The notes under the pieces were generated by a model. It searched no databases and was not told the DNA's origin. It saw only the letters and a program-made list of their open reading frames with translations. Made by a program: the position numbers and the translations under genes. DNA of 64,000 nt from an uncultured Campylobacterales bacterium (GTDB lineage Bacteria > Campylobacterota > Campylobacteria > Campylobacterales > Arcobacteraceae), in contig CANLWY010000007.1 in the NCBI GenBank assembly GCA_947494995.1, positions 117,708 to 181,707 on the forward strand. The letters are read 5' to 3'. Shown here one piece after another: positions 8,842-17,137 of the stretch (position 1 is the first letter of the stretch; each line of letters begins with the position of its first letter).

Positions 8842-8853
8842 GGAAAATATCAG

Positions 8854-10602
8854 ATGATTAAAAAAATATTACTTCTTCTATTTAGTGTAGTTTTTGCTTT
8901 CGCAGCTGAACAAGACTTTTTAGAACCAGAGGAAGCTTTTAAGCCAAGTTTCGAACAGAAAAAAGATAGTCTAATTTTTAAATTAGAGCTTGGAAAGGAT
9001 ATTTATCTATATGATGATAAACTGAAATTTCTAATTACAAAACCTGAAAAAGTTGATATTAGAGATGAGCTTGATGTTCCAAAAGCAATACCTTATGAAG
9101 AGTGGATAGTTTTATTTGATAATTTAAATATTGAGATTCCTTATTCTTTAATAAAATCAAAAACAACAGCTTCTAATGTAGAAATTACTGTAGAGTTTCA
9201 AGGGTGTTCAAAAGCAGGTCTTTGTTATGCACCTATGAGTGAAAGTAAAACAATTGATTTATCAGGAGCTTCTAATAACAGTGACTCTAAAGCCTCTACA
9301 GTTTCACAAAATGTAGAGCCTCAAAATGAAACAGAATCAATAGCTAGTATACTTAAAGATGAGAGTTTTATTTTTGTATTAGGGTTCTTTTTATTAGCAG
9401 GATTAGCCTTGTCTTTGACACCTTGTATTTTCCCTATGATTCCAATTTTATCTTCAATTATTGTAAAAGCTGGAAATGAAGCAGAGATTACTCCTGCACG
9501 AGGATTTTTCTTATCTTTAGTATATGTTGTATCTATGTCTATTGCGTATACTATAGCAGGAATAGTTGCAGGAATATTTGGAGCAAATATACAAGTAGCA
9601 CTTCAAAACCCTTATGTACTTGTTGTTTTTGCAGGTATTTTTGTGGCACTTGCTTTTTCAATGTTTGGTTATTATAAATTAGAATTACCACAATCGTTAC
9701 AGAATAAAATTACTAGAACAACAGATGGAAAAGAGAAGCAAGGTGTAGCAGGTGTAGCTATTATGGGATTCTTATCAGCACTAATTGTTGGTCCTTGTGT
9801 TGCTGCTCCATTAACTGGTGCTTTAGTTTATATAGGACAAACAGGAGATGCTCTTTTAGGTGGAGCTGCTTTATTTGTAATGAGTATTGGTATGGGTGTT
9901 CCTTTATTAGTAATAGGTCTTGGAGCAGGTAAATATATGCCAAAACCAGGTGGTTGGATGGATTCAGTATCAAAAATATTTGGTATTGTAATGTTAGCTG
10001 TTGCTGTATGGATGTTAGATAGAGTGTTAGAACCAATATATGTAATGTGGTTGTGGGCACTATTGTTTATTGCAACAGGTTTATATTTAAGAGTTTATCA
10101 ACATATTATTGCTCAGTTAATTACAACAGTAATATTTATTTATGGTGTTTCTATAATGATTGGAGCTTTAAGTGGAGCAACAAATCCTTTAGCTCCATTC
10201 TCTAAATTTACATCTGCAACAATTTCAGGTCAAGTTATTTCAAATGAATTAGACTGGAAATATGTGAAAACAAATGCAGAGATTGATGCAGCGATAAAAG
10301 CATCTAGCAAACCAGTTATGTTAGACTTTTATGCAGATTGGTGTGTATCTTGTAAAGAGTTAGAAGGTATTACTTTTAAAGATCCTGTAGTTATGGCAAA
10401 ATTAAAAGAGTTTACTCTTATTAAAGCAGATGTTACAAAAAATACAGATGATGATAAAGCTATGCAAAAAAGATTTGGGGTAGTAGGACCTCCTGCACTT
10501 ATCTTTTGGGATAAAGATAACAATGAGATAAAAGCTTCTCAAATAGTTGGTTATAAAAACCCTACAGACTTTTTAGAAATTGTAAATAAACATTTCAAAT
10601 AA
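8854..10602 (+). CDS. dsbD: Thiol:disulfide interchange protein DsbD
   Basis: A 582-residue three-domain DsbD carrying electrons from cytoplasmic thioredoxin to the periplasm. Signal peptide at 1-17. The alpha domain has the redox pair in FQGCSKAGLCYAP (about 115-125). The eight-helix membrane domain (about 170-450) has its two Cys in LTPCIFPMIPIL and VGPCVAAPL. The gamma domain is a thioredoxin fold with ADWCVSCKEL near residue 495 and cis-Pro in VVGPPALIFW. All six redox cysteines are present. It is co-transcribed with the thioredoxin gene. Confidence 0.96.
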   Translation: MIKKILLLLFSVVFAFAAEQDFLEPEEAFKPSFEQKKDSLIFKLELGKDIYLYDDKLKFLITKPEKVDIRDELDVPKAIPYEEWIVLFDNLNIEIPYSLIKSKTTASNVEITVEFQGCSKAGLCYAPMSESKTIDLSGASNNSDSKASTVSQNVEPQNETESIASILKDESFIFVLGFFLLAGLALSLTPCIFPMIPILSSIIVKAGNEAEITPARGFFLSLVYVVSMSIAYTIAGIVAGIFGANIQVALQNPYVLVVFAGIFVALAFSMFGYYKLELPQSLQNKITRTTDGKEKQGVAGVAIMGFLSALIVGPCVAAPLTGALVYIGQTGDALLGGAALFVMSIGMGVPLLVIGLGAGKYMPKPGGWMDSVSKIFGIVMLAVAVWMLDRVLEPIYVMWLWALLFIATGLYLRVYQHIIAQLITTVIFIYGVSIMIGALSGATNPLAPFSKFTSATISGQVISNELDWKYVKTNAEIDAAIKASSKPVMLDFYADWCVSCKELEGITFKDPVVMAKLKEFTLIKADVTKNTDDDKAMQKRFGVVGPPALIFWDKDNNEIKASQIVGYKNPTDFLEIVNKHFK

Positions 10603-10614
10603 ACTTTTTGCTAT

Positions 10615-10645
10615 ACTTCCTAAAAATTAATAGTTTTTAGGAAGT
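10615..10645 (+). promoter_or_regulatory. Hairpin that buries the marC ribosome-binding site
   Basis: Perfect 12-bp arms, ACTTCCTAAAAA and TTTTTAGGAAGT, around a 7-base loop. The 3' arm contains AGGAAG at 10639-10644, the Shine-Dalgarno of marC 6 bases before its ATG. No T tract follows, so it is less likely a terminator. In the dsbD read-through transcript it should block translation of marC unless opened. Confidence 0.6.
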
Positions 10646-10650
10646 ATTAC

Positions 10651-11250
10651 ATGGAACTCTTTCTTTCAACATTTTTAAAAATGTTTTTTATTATGACACC
10701 TTTTTTTGTGTTATCAATATTTTTAACCGTTACTAAAGAAGCTTCAAAAAAAGAGAAGCAGACATTAGCAATTAAAGTTACAACTTCTGTAATTGTAATT
10801 TGTTTAATCTTACTCTTTTTTGGTAAGCATATTTTTTCAATTTTTGGCATAACTTTAGATGCTTTTAGAATAGGAGCCGGAGCTTTATTATTCTTAACTG
10901 CAGTTGATTTAATTCGTGGAAGTAAAGATGGACAGAAAGTAGATGCATCAAATCTTCATGAGTTAGCTGTAGTTCCTTTAGCAATACCTATTATAATTGG
11001 TCCTGGTGCAATAGGTGTTCTTATGGTGTTTGGAGCTGGTTATGAAACAGCTTCTTCTATGATTCTTGGAAGTTTAGGAATAGTTTTTTCTGTAATAGCA
11101 GTTGGAATAATGCTTTATTTTTCTCATATTATTGAAAAAGCATTAGGAAGCCAAGGTCTGTTGATAATATCGAAAGTAATAGGACTTTTTCTTGCAGCAA
11201 TTTCTGCACAAATCGTATTTACAGGAATAAAAAACTTTTTAAGTTTATAG
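10651..11250 (+). CDS. marC: MarC family integral membrane protein
   Basis: A 199-residue protein with about six transmembrane helices, the normal size for MarC/UPF0056. Typical segments are KMFFIMTPFFVLSIFLTVTKEAS at the N-terminus, FRIGAGALLFLTAVDLIRG (about 74-92) and LAVVPLAIPIIIGPGAIGVLMVFG (about 108-131). Polar and Gly residues in the helices suggest a transporter-like role. Despite the family name, antibiotic resistance has not been confirmed for its founding member. It follows dsbD by 48 bases containing the hairpin described separately. Confidence 0.9.
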   Translation: MELFLSTFLKMFFIMTPFFVLSIFLTVTKEASKKEKQTLAIKVTTSVIVICLILLFFGKHIFSIFGITLDAFRIGAGALLFLTAVDLIRGSKDGQKVDASNLHELAVVPLAIPIIIGPGAIGVLMVFGAGYETASSMILGSLGIVFSVIAVGIMLYFSHIIEKALGSQGLLIISKVIGLFLAAISAQIVFTGIKNFLSL

Positions 11251-11257
11251 GTATATA

Positions 11258-12199
11258 ATGATTGATTTTTCTAGTGAGTTAAATTTTTTAAAACCAGAAG
11301 TCCAGATTGATTATAATAAAGTACATGGATTAAAGAAGACAAGTTATGATGAGCTTTTAGCTTGTTTTGAAAAACGATATAGAATAAAAAAAGAACAAAT
11401 AGAGTTTTTTAATGGCTTTTCTTCTGCAATTTATTCAATATTAAAATTTTTAAAATTAAAACATTGTTTTATTTATTCTCCATGCTCATTGGAGTACAAA
11501 AAGGCTGCAACAAATTTAGAGTATGAAGTAAGGCTTATAAATCGATTTGAAAATCTTTTCTTACCTATAAAAGAACAAAGTGTAGTAATCTTTGCAAATC
11601 CTTCTTATCTTGATGGAACATATTATGATTTGGACAACCTGTTTGAGTATTGGGCTTCAAAGGATGCAACAGTAATAATAGATGAAACACTTCTTGATTT
11701 TTGTGGAGAAGAAGCAGCCATTAAAAAGTTAAAAGAGCAGAAAAAACTATTCATAATAAAAGATTTTTCAAAATATTTTTCAAATGAAAATTTAAAAATA
11801 GCAACAATTTTCTCAAGTGAAAAGAATAGTGAGAATTTAAGGAAGTTTGAACCAGAGGATAAGTTATCAAGTTTTGATATTATATATTTAGAAGAAGCTT
11901 TAAAAGAATATGAATTTAAACTTATCTCAAATAGTATTAATATCAAAAACAGAACAGATTTAGAGAAAATATTTCATTCTTGTAAATATGTAGACTTTCT
12001 TTTTCATAGTTCATCAAACTCTCTTTTAATTAAATTAAAAAATATAAGTTCAAAAGAGTTTAGAACTAAACTAGAAGAGAAAGATATTAAAATATCAAAC
12101 TGTTTAAAATATGATTTTATAGATGAAAGTTTTATAAATATATATGTAAACTCAAAAGATAATGTAGCTAAATTAAAAGAGGTTATAAATGCTTTTTAA
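11258..12199 (+). CDS. PLP-dependent aminotransferase, class I/II fold (CobD/HisC-like)
   Basis: A 313-residue fold-type I PLP enzyme, shorter than the usual 350-400. Visible marks are FFNGFSSAIYSILKFL (cofactor loop), FANPSYLDGTYYDL (the NP strand), VIIDETLLDF (Asp holding the PLP pyridine N), and KDFSKYFSNENLKIA with the probable Schiff-base Lys. The order and spacing resemble histidinol-phosphate aminotransferase or threonine-phosphate decarboxylase. The C-terminal domain is weakly conserved, so the substrate is open. It starts 7 bases after marC and overlaps the next gene by 11 bases. Confidence 0.8.
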   Translation: MIDFSSELNFLKPEVQIDYNKVHGLKKTSYDELLACFEKRYRIKKEQIEFFNGFSSAIYSILKFLKLKHCFIYSPCSLEYKKAATNLEYEVRLINRFENLFLPIKEQSVVIFANPSYLDGTYYDLDNLFEYWASKDATVIIDETLLDFCGEEAAIKKLKEQKKLFIIKDFSKYFSNENLKIATIFSSEKNSENLRKFEPEDKLSSFDIIYLEEALKEYEFKLISNSINIKNRTDLEKIFHSCKYVDFLFHSSSNSLLIKLKNISSKEFRTKLEEKDIKISNCLKYDFIDESFINIYVNSKDNVAKLKEVINAF

Positions 12200-12791
12200 A
12201 AGCAAGATGGCTTATTATATTTCTATTATCATATCTATTGTTACAGTAGTTATAATTATATGGATGTTTTATAAATCATTTTTCATAGTAAAAAATCAGT
12301 TTATAGATGTAGGTGGATTAACTTACGTAAATCAAGTAAGAACAGATGATTATACAAAAAGACTTGCTTTTCATTTAACAAAAGCTTGTGAAACAAAAGT
12401 TTGTGAAGTACAAAGTATGTTAGATTTTGTAACAGCAATTCCTTATAAAGTTAACGAGTCAGTAGCAAGAAGTGGAAAAAATGTAGTTGACCAAGGCTTT
12501 GGAGATTGTGATGATAAATCAAATCTTTTAATATCGATGTTAAAAGTAAAAGGCTATGAGGCTTATTTTGTTTTAGTACCAAAACATATTTTTGTAGTAG
12601 TAAGTTTAGAAAATGAAAAAGTAAATAGAAAAGCTTTATATATAAATGGAAAAGCTTTTTATAAATTAGAAACAACAGCAAAGGGTTCTGGTATAGGTTT
12701 TCCTTTAAAGTATAAATTTGAAGAGATAAAAGCCTTTATTGACCCTTTTCAAAATAAGAAGTTAGTAATAGATAGTTTGGAGTATAAATGA
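12189..12791 (+). CDS. Membrane-anchored transglutaminase-like cysteine protease fold
   Basis: A 200-residue protein with one N-terminal transmembrane helix (IISIVTVVIIIWMFY, about 10-28) and a periplasmic papain-like domain. The catalytic Cys lies in GFGDCDDKSNLLISMLKVKGY (about residue 100) and the His in VLVPKHIFVVV (about 136), the usual Cys-His order of transglutaminase-like domains. The third residue is less clear, possibly Glu in FYKLETT. It overlaps the PLP gene by 11 bases and dtd by 4, which indicates an operon. Substrate unknown. Confidence 0.8.
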   Translation: MLFKSKMAYYISIIISIVTVVIIIWMFYKSFFIVKNQFIDVGGLTYVNQVRTDDYTKRLAFHLTKACETKVCEVQSMLDFVTAIPYKVNESVARSGKNVVDQGFGDCDDKSNLLISMLKVKGYEAYFVLVPKHIFVVVSLENEKVNRKALYINGKAFYKLETTAKGSGIGFPLKYKFEEIKAFIDPFQNKKLVIDSLEYK

Positions 12792-13237
12792 TAGTAGTTA
12801 TACAAAGAGTTAGTTCATCAAGTGTAAAAGTAGATGGAAAAGTAGTTGGTGAGATTGGACAGGGTTTAAATATTTTATTAGGTGTAAAAAAAGGTGACAC
12901 TAGTGAAGATATTCCAAAGCTTGTAAATAAAATAGTTAATCTTCGTATTTTTTCTGATGAAAATGGAAAGATGAATTTATCACTAGTAGATGTAAAAGGT
13001 GAAGTTTTAGTTATATCTCAATTTACACTTGCTGGAAATGTTAAAAAAGGTAGAAGACCTAGTTTTGATGATAGTGAAAAGCCTGATGTTGCAAATGCTT
13101 TATATGAAGAGTTTGTAGAAGAACTTAAAGAAAACAGTGTTAAAACTCAAACAGGCGTTTTTGGTGCAATGATGGATGTTAGTATTCAAAATGATGGACC
13201 TGTAACATTTATAATAGATTCAAAGGAATTAAATTAA
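12788..13237 (+). CDS. dtd: D-aminoacyl-tRNA deacylase
   Basis: A 149-residue Dtd that hydrolyses D-amino acids mischarged on tRNA. It begins MIVVIQRVSSSSVKVDG, contains the active-site strand LVISQFTLAGNVKKGRRPSFDDSEKP (about 76-101) with the SQFTL motif, and ends with the cross-dimer loop TGVFGAMMDVSIQNDGPVTFIID containing the Gly-cisPro-like NDGPVT. Length and motifs are standard. It is translationally coupled on both sides (ATGA overlap upstream, one-base overlap downstream). Confidence 0.97.
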   Translation: MIVVIQRVSSSSVKVDGKVVGEIGQGLNILLGVKKGDTSEDIPKLVNKIVNLRIFSDENGKMNLSLVDVKGEVLVISQFTLAGNVKKGRRPSFDDSEKPDVANALYEEFVEELKENSVKTQTGVFGAMMDVSIQNDGPVTFIIDSKELN

Positions 13238-13662
13238 TGACATATTTAGAGTGGTTTGAAGAACAAGGCAATAGACATGCAAAAGTTATGGAAAAATTAA
13301 AGGATAAGTCTGTTGATGAGGTTATAGAGTATTTTAGATTTGAAAATATGGTAAAAAATGAACCTGACTTTTGTCCTTTATATAAAGAGAATAAAAAGTG
13401 CCATGATTATGAAGAATTAAATTGCTATTTATGTGCCTGTCCAAATTTTAGATTTGATGATAATGGAATAAAAAAACAAGATAATAAAACTCTTTATTCA
13501 TATTGTGGCATTGATTCTAAAGATGGGGATCAATATATTGGAGAGGATTACATTCACCAAAACTGTTCAGGATGTATTGTTCCTCATAAAGAGAAGTATA
13601 TTAAGAAGAATTTTAATAGAAACTGGTTTGAGGTTATGAATAAGGTTAATCTAACAAAATAG
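13237..13662 (+). CDS. Cysteine-rich small-domain protein
   Basis: A 141-residue soluble protein. The first 40 residues are helical. The rest carries nine Cys in an order like the cysteine-rich small domain family: DFCPLY, KCHD, NCYLCACPNF, SYCGI and NCSGCIVPHK. Together with His in IHQNC and PHK this looks like a zinc or Fe-S binding domain. Function is unknown. Its start shares a base with the dtd stop, and its 3' end overlaps the convergent kinase gene by 17 bases. Confidence 0.8.
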   Translation: MTYLEWFEEQGNRHAKVMEKLKDKSVDEVIEYFRFENMVKNEPDFCPLYKENKKCHDYEELNCYLCACPNFRFDDNGIKKQDNKTLYSYCGIDSKDGDQYIGEDYIHQNCSGCIVPHKEKYIKKNFNRNWFEVMNKVNLTK

Positions 13663-14866
13663 AGAACCTATTCTCTCCTGAGTTATGACTATACACTAGT
13701 TTATATCCATGAAGGTTAGAAATGGTTTTTACTATATAAAGGCCAAGTCCAAAACCATCACTTCTTTTCTCTTCTTGTGAAAAAGGTTCTGTATAGTATT
13801 CAAGCTCATATTTTAATGGTTCACCTTGTGAAATTACATCTATTCTTTTTTTATTTGCTTTTAGTATTGCGTGTTTATTTGGTGAAAATTTAATTGCATT
13901 ATCAATAAGGTTTTTAAGTGCAACTGAGAACATAGGAGTATCTGCATTTAGTTTAAAGTCATTTATTTTTGCACTTATATTATCTGTATTTGCCATGGTG
14001 ATTTCAATAGTCTTTGTATAGATTTTAAAAAATGATGTAAGTTCTTTATATACAAAAGTGTTTGTTGAAGTAAGTTTCTCAACCATTGCAAGTTCTTTAA
14101 TAATATCATCCATTCTATGAAAAGCTCTTTGCAAGGTCTCTTTTTTCTTTTCATCATCTAAAGTCTCTGCAATAAACATTGCTTTTGTTATAGGAGTTTT
14201 AAGTTCATGCATCATGTTTCGCATGAAGAGTTCTTTTGATTTTGTTTGATTATTTATGTGAGTTATTGCTTCATCAAAAGTTTTTGCGATAGTTCCTATT
14301 TCATCAGTACTGTTTGAAGTTATTTTAACTGTTAAATCACCTTCTGAAAACTTTTTAATTTTTCTATTTAGATTTCTAAGTGGTTTTAGTTTCTTTTTTA
14401 GAATATAGTATAAACTAAATAAGATACCAAAGGAAAGTGTAATAGCTAAGGAGATAATTAGAAGATTATAAGAGTAGTTTTGTGTATCATGAAGCATGAT
14501 ATTATAACCATCTCTTTGAACGTAGATATACAAGTCATCTTCTAACGAGAAAATTCTATACATACCAAATTGACCATCTCTCATAACTGTTATTTTAGCT
14601 TCATTGATGATTTTTAGTTTTAAATCATCATGTTCAATAGGTTTCATTTTAAATTGGTCAACAATGATTTTAATTCCACTATTTGTAGGGTTTGTTCCTA
14701 GTGATTTTAATACACTCTCTGCAACTAGTTCATACTTTTTTTGCATAGTAATATTATATCTTTGTTTATCAAGCTTTATGAAAATAGCAAAAGTAATAGA
14801 AATAGCTATTAGGGCTAAAATAAAAATAGTATTGATAAAAGCTGAAATAGAAATATTACGAATCAT
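13646..14866 (-). CDS. Sensor histidine kinase (CprS-like position)
   Basis: A 406-residue membrane sensor kinase. Helix 1 lies at about 8-28 (FINTIFILALIAISITFAIFI), a periplasmic region of about 100 residues follows, and helix 2 is at about 133-155. Next come a HAMP-like linker, the H-box FMRNMMHELKTPITKAMF (about 215-232), the N-box NLIDNAIKFSPN and the G-box FGLGLYIVK. It overlaps the response-regulator stop by 4 bases (ATGA). Order htrA, regulator, kinase matches cprRS next to htrA in Campylobacter jejuni, which governs envelope stress; orthology is inferred from order only. Confidence 0.92.
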   Translation of the reverse strand: MIRNISISAFINTIFILALIAISITFAIFIKLDKQRYNITMQKKYELVAESVLKSLGTNPTNSGIKIIVDQFKMKPIEHDDLKLKIINEAKITVMRDGQFGMYRIFSLEDDLYIYVQRDGYNIMLHDTQNYSYNLLIISLAITLSFGILFSLYYILKKKLKPLRNLNRKIKKFSEGDLTVKITSNSTDEIGTIAKTFDEAITHINNQTKSKELFMRNMMHELKTPITKAMFIAETLDDEKKKETLQRAFHRMDDIIKELAMVEKLTSTNTFVYKELTSFFKIYTKTIEITMANTDNISAKINDFKLNADTPMFSVALKNLIDNAIKFSPNKHAILKANKKRIDVISQGEPLKYELEYYTEPFSQEEKRSDGFGLGLYIVKTISNLHGYKLVYSHNSGENRFSILLD

Positions 14867-15537
14867 ATAAGTTGATAACCAATTCCTCTTACTGATTTTA
14901 TATATGTCTTACTATCATCAATTTTAGAGATTTTACTTCTAATTCTTGAGACCATTACATCAATATTTTTTAGACTACTATCATCTTCGATATGGTCACT
15001 TGAGTATATAAAGTCTTCTCTTGCAATAACTGCTCCATTTCTTTGAATCATTAGTTTTAAAATATCAAACTCTGCTAATGTAAGAGTTAAAACTTCACCT
15101 TTAAAATATATTTGCATATCATCATCTTTTAGATCAAAATCTAATTTTTTGATATTTTCATCTACTTTTTCAATTGGTGTAATTCTTTTTAAAATAGCTT
15201 TGATTCTTGCTTGTAGTTCTCTTGGATTATATGGCTTTGGAAGATAATCATCTGCACCTCTTTCTAATCCCATAACCTTATCTAGAATATCATCTCTTGC
15301 ACTTGAAATAATAATTGGAATTTCAGACTTCTCTCTGACTTTTGGAATTAGTTCTAATCCATCAATTTCCGGAAGAGTTAAGTCTAGAATTAAAAGTTTA
15401 TAATCTTTTAGGTTTAGCATAGATAGCCCGTTGTACGGGCTATCTGTATTTGTAACTTCAATATCATAAGAAGCTAGGTAATCGGTGATAATTTGAGCTA
15501 GCTCTAAATCATCTTCTATCATTAATACTTGAACTAT
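14863..15537 (-). CDS. OmpR-family response regulator, probable AUA start
   Basis: Receiver plus winged-helix regulator, about 224 residues. The receiver has IEDD, phosphoacceptor DLTLPEIDGLEL, SSARDD and KPYNPRELQARI; the DNA-binding domain is at about 130-220, ending VRGIGYQLI. The only ATG in frame (15522) would start at MIEDD and delete most of beta strand 1. Reading upstream adds IVQVL, giving the normal IVQVLMIEDD. No ATG, GTG or TTG precedes it, but ATA at 15537 sits 6 bases after AAAGGA (15549-15544). I therefore place the start there. It is 10 bases from htrA. Confidence 0.85.
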   Translation of the reverse strand: MVQVLMIEDDLELAQIITDYLASYDIEVTNTDSPYNGLSMLNLKDYKLLILDLTLPEIDGLELIPKVREKSEIPIIISSARDDILDKVMGLERGADDYLPKPYNPRELQARIKAILKRITPIEKVDENIKKLDFDLKDDDMQIYFKGEVLTLTLAEFDILKLMIQRNGAVIAREDFIYSSDHIEDDSSLKNIDVMVSRIRSKISKIDDSKTYIKSVRGIGYQLI

Positions 15538-15547
15538 AATAAATCCT

Positions 15548-16972
15548 TTATTTAATAGCTAAAAGAATAGTCTGTCCATATCTATTTACATAAATTCTTT
15601 TATCTTTTTTATTATATTTTCTAATTGCTTGTTGCATATCTGGGAAACTTTTTATTTCAATATCTTCTATTTGGATAATAACATCTCCTGGTTGAAAACC
15701 TACTTTTTCTGCTCTTGAATTAGGCTCAACTCCTACGATTAGAACACCTTGTACATTTGAACTTAGTCTAAATCTTTTAATCATATTTGCATTGATATCT
15801 GTAAGTTGTAGACCGCCTAAAAACTTACCATTGTTTGCTTCTGATGTTACAAGTCCTGCTCTATTTCCTAAAGTGATATTTAATGTAATATTCTTTTTAT
15901 CTCTTTCAAGATTAATAGAAATAGTCTCATTTGGTTTAAATGAAGCAATAACATTTTGTAAATCTTTTCTACTCTTAATTACTCTATTGTTAATTGAATA
16001 GATTAAGTCTCCTCTTTTTAATCCTGCTTTTGCTGCTGGAGTATCGTTTGCTACATCTAAGATTAAAGCACCTGCTTGGTGATTATATAATTTAGAAAGG
16101 TTTGATTTTAAATCATCAATTACAACCCCTAAATAACCTCTTGTTACTTTCCCGTCTGTAATTAGTTTTTTTACAACATTTTTTACCATATCAATAGGAA
16201 TTGCAAAACCTATACCATTATTTCCTCCAGATTTTGAGATAATCGCACTATTAATACCAATTAATACTCCTCTACTGTCAACCAATGCACCCCCAGAGTT
16301 TCCAGGGTTGATTGAAGCATCTGTTTGAATAAAGTTTTCATATCTATTAATCCCAACGTTATCTTTGTTAAGAGCTGAAATAATACCTTGAGTTACAGTA
16401 CTTCCTATTCCAAATGGATTTCCAAGAGCAAAGATTAAATCTCCAACTTTTAAGTTTTTAGAGTCACCGACTTTGATTGCATCAAAGTTTTTGCCATCTA
16501 TTTTTATAACTGCTAAGTCTGAGTCTGCATCTTTTCCAATGATTCTTGCATGATACTCTTTAGGATTGTCAGCTATTGTAATTGTAATTTCATCTGCATT
16601 TTCAACTACATGGTTGTTTGTAACTATATATCCGTCTTTTGAGATAATTACACCAGATCCTAGTGATCTTTGTATTCTATTTTGTTGAAACTGTTCATTA
16701 AATTGGTCCCCAAAAAATCTTCTTAAAAAAGGGTCATTAAACATTTGAAATGGTATATTCCCCGCATTTGAAGATACTTTTCTTTTAGCTGCAATATTTA
16801 CAACTGATTTCATTGGCTCTTTGACACTATTATTAAAAGATAATATTTGATTTGGATTACTTGGAGCTACTCTTTCGGGATTCTTTTCTGCCATTTGAAA
16901 ATCTATACTATTGGCAAAAAGGTTAGTTGCAATTAAAGTTGCAATAATAAATGATTTTTTAGTCATTGTCAT
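15548..16972 (-). CDS. htrA: Periplasmic serine protease/chaperone HtrA (DegP/DegQ family)
   Basis: A 474-residue exported protease-chaperone. Signal peptide MTMTKKSFIIATLIATNLFA. The protease domain has His in TNNHVVENADEI, Asp in DSDLAVIKI and Ser in DASINPGNSGGALVD. Two PDZ domains follow (about 270-360 and 375-470), with GYLGVVIDDL at the start of the first. It degrades or refolds misfolded envelope proteins. ATG at 16972 is chosen because AAGGA lies 7 bases upstream and it gives a clean signal peptide; longer in-frame starts add an implausible N-terminus. First gene of the htrA-regulator-kinase unit. Confidence 0.95.
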   Translation of the reverse strand: MTMTKKSFIIATLIATNLFANSIDFQMAEKNPERVAPSNPNQILSFNNSVKEPMKSVVNIAAKRKVSSNAGNIPFQMFNDPFLRRFFGDQFNEQFQQNRIQRSLGSGVIISKDGYIVTNNHVVENADEITITIADNPKEYHARIIGKDADSDLAVIKIDGKNFDAIKVGDSKNLKVGDLIFALGNPFGIGSTVTQGIISALNKDNVGINRYENFIQTDASINPGNSGGALVDSRGVLIGINSAIISKSGGNNGIGFAIPIDMVKNVVKKLITDGKVTRGYLGVVIDDLKSNLSKLYNHQAGALILDVANDTPAAKAGLKRGDLIYSINNRVIKSRKDLQNVIASFKPNETISINLERDKKNITLNITLGNRAGLVTSEANNGKFLGGLQLTDINANMIKRFRLSSNVQGVLIVGVEPNSRAEKVGFQPGDVIIQIEDIEIKSFPDMQQAIRKYNKKDKRIYVNRYGQTILLAIK

Positions 16973-17099
16973 TTTATATTCCTTCATATTTATTAAATGT
17001 ATAGAAAGAATTATAATACCTAAATGTAAACTATTTTTGAATAAAACGTAAATCAAACATTAATACAAAGTGTAGAAATTGTGGAGGTTTAGAAGAATT

Positions 17100-17130
17100 A
17101 AAGAGTAAAGTTTCTAAAACTTTACTCTTT
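17100..17130 (-). terminator. Rho-independent terminator after ilvD
   Basis: Perfect 14-bp arms, AAAGAGTAAAGTTT and AAACTTTACTCTTT, with a 3-base loop. It lies 8 bases past the ilvD stop. Flanking A and T runs on both sides would let it work in both directions. Confidence 0.8.
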
Positions 17131-17137
17131 TTATTTG

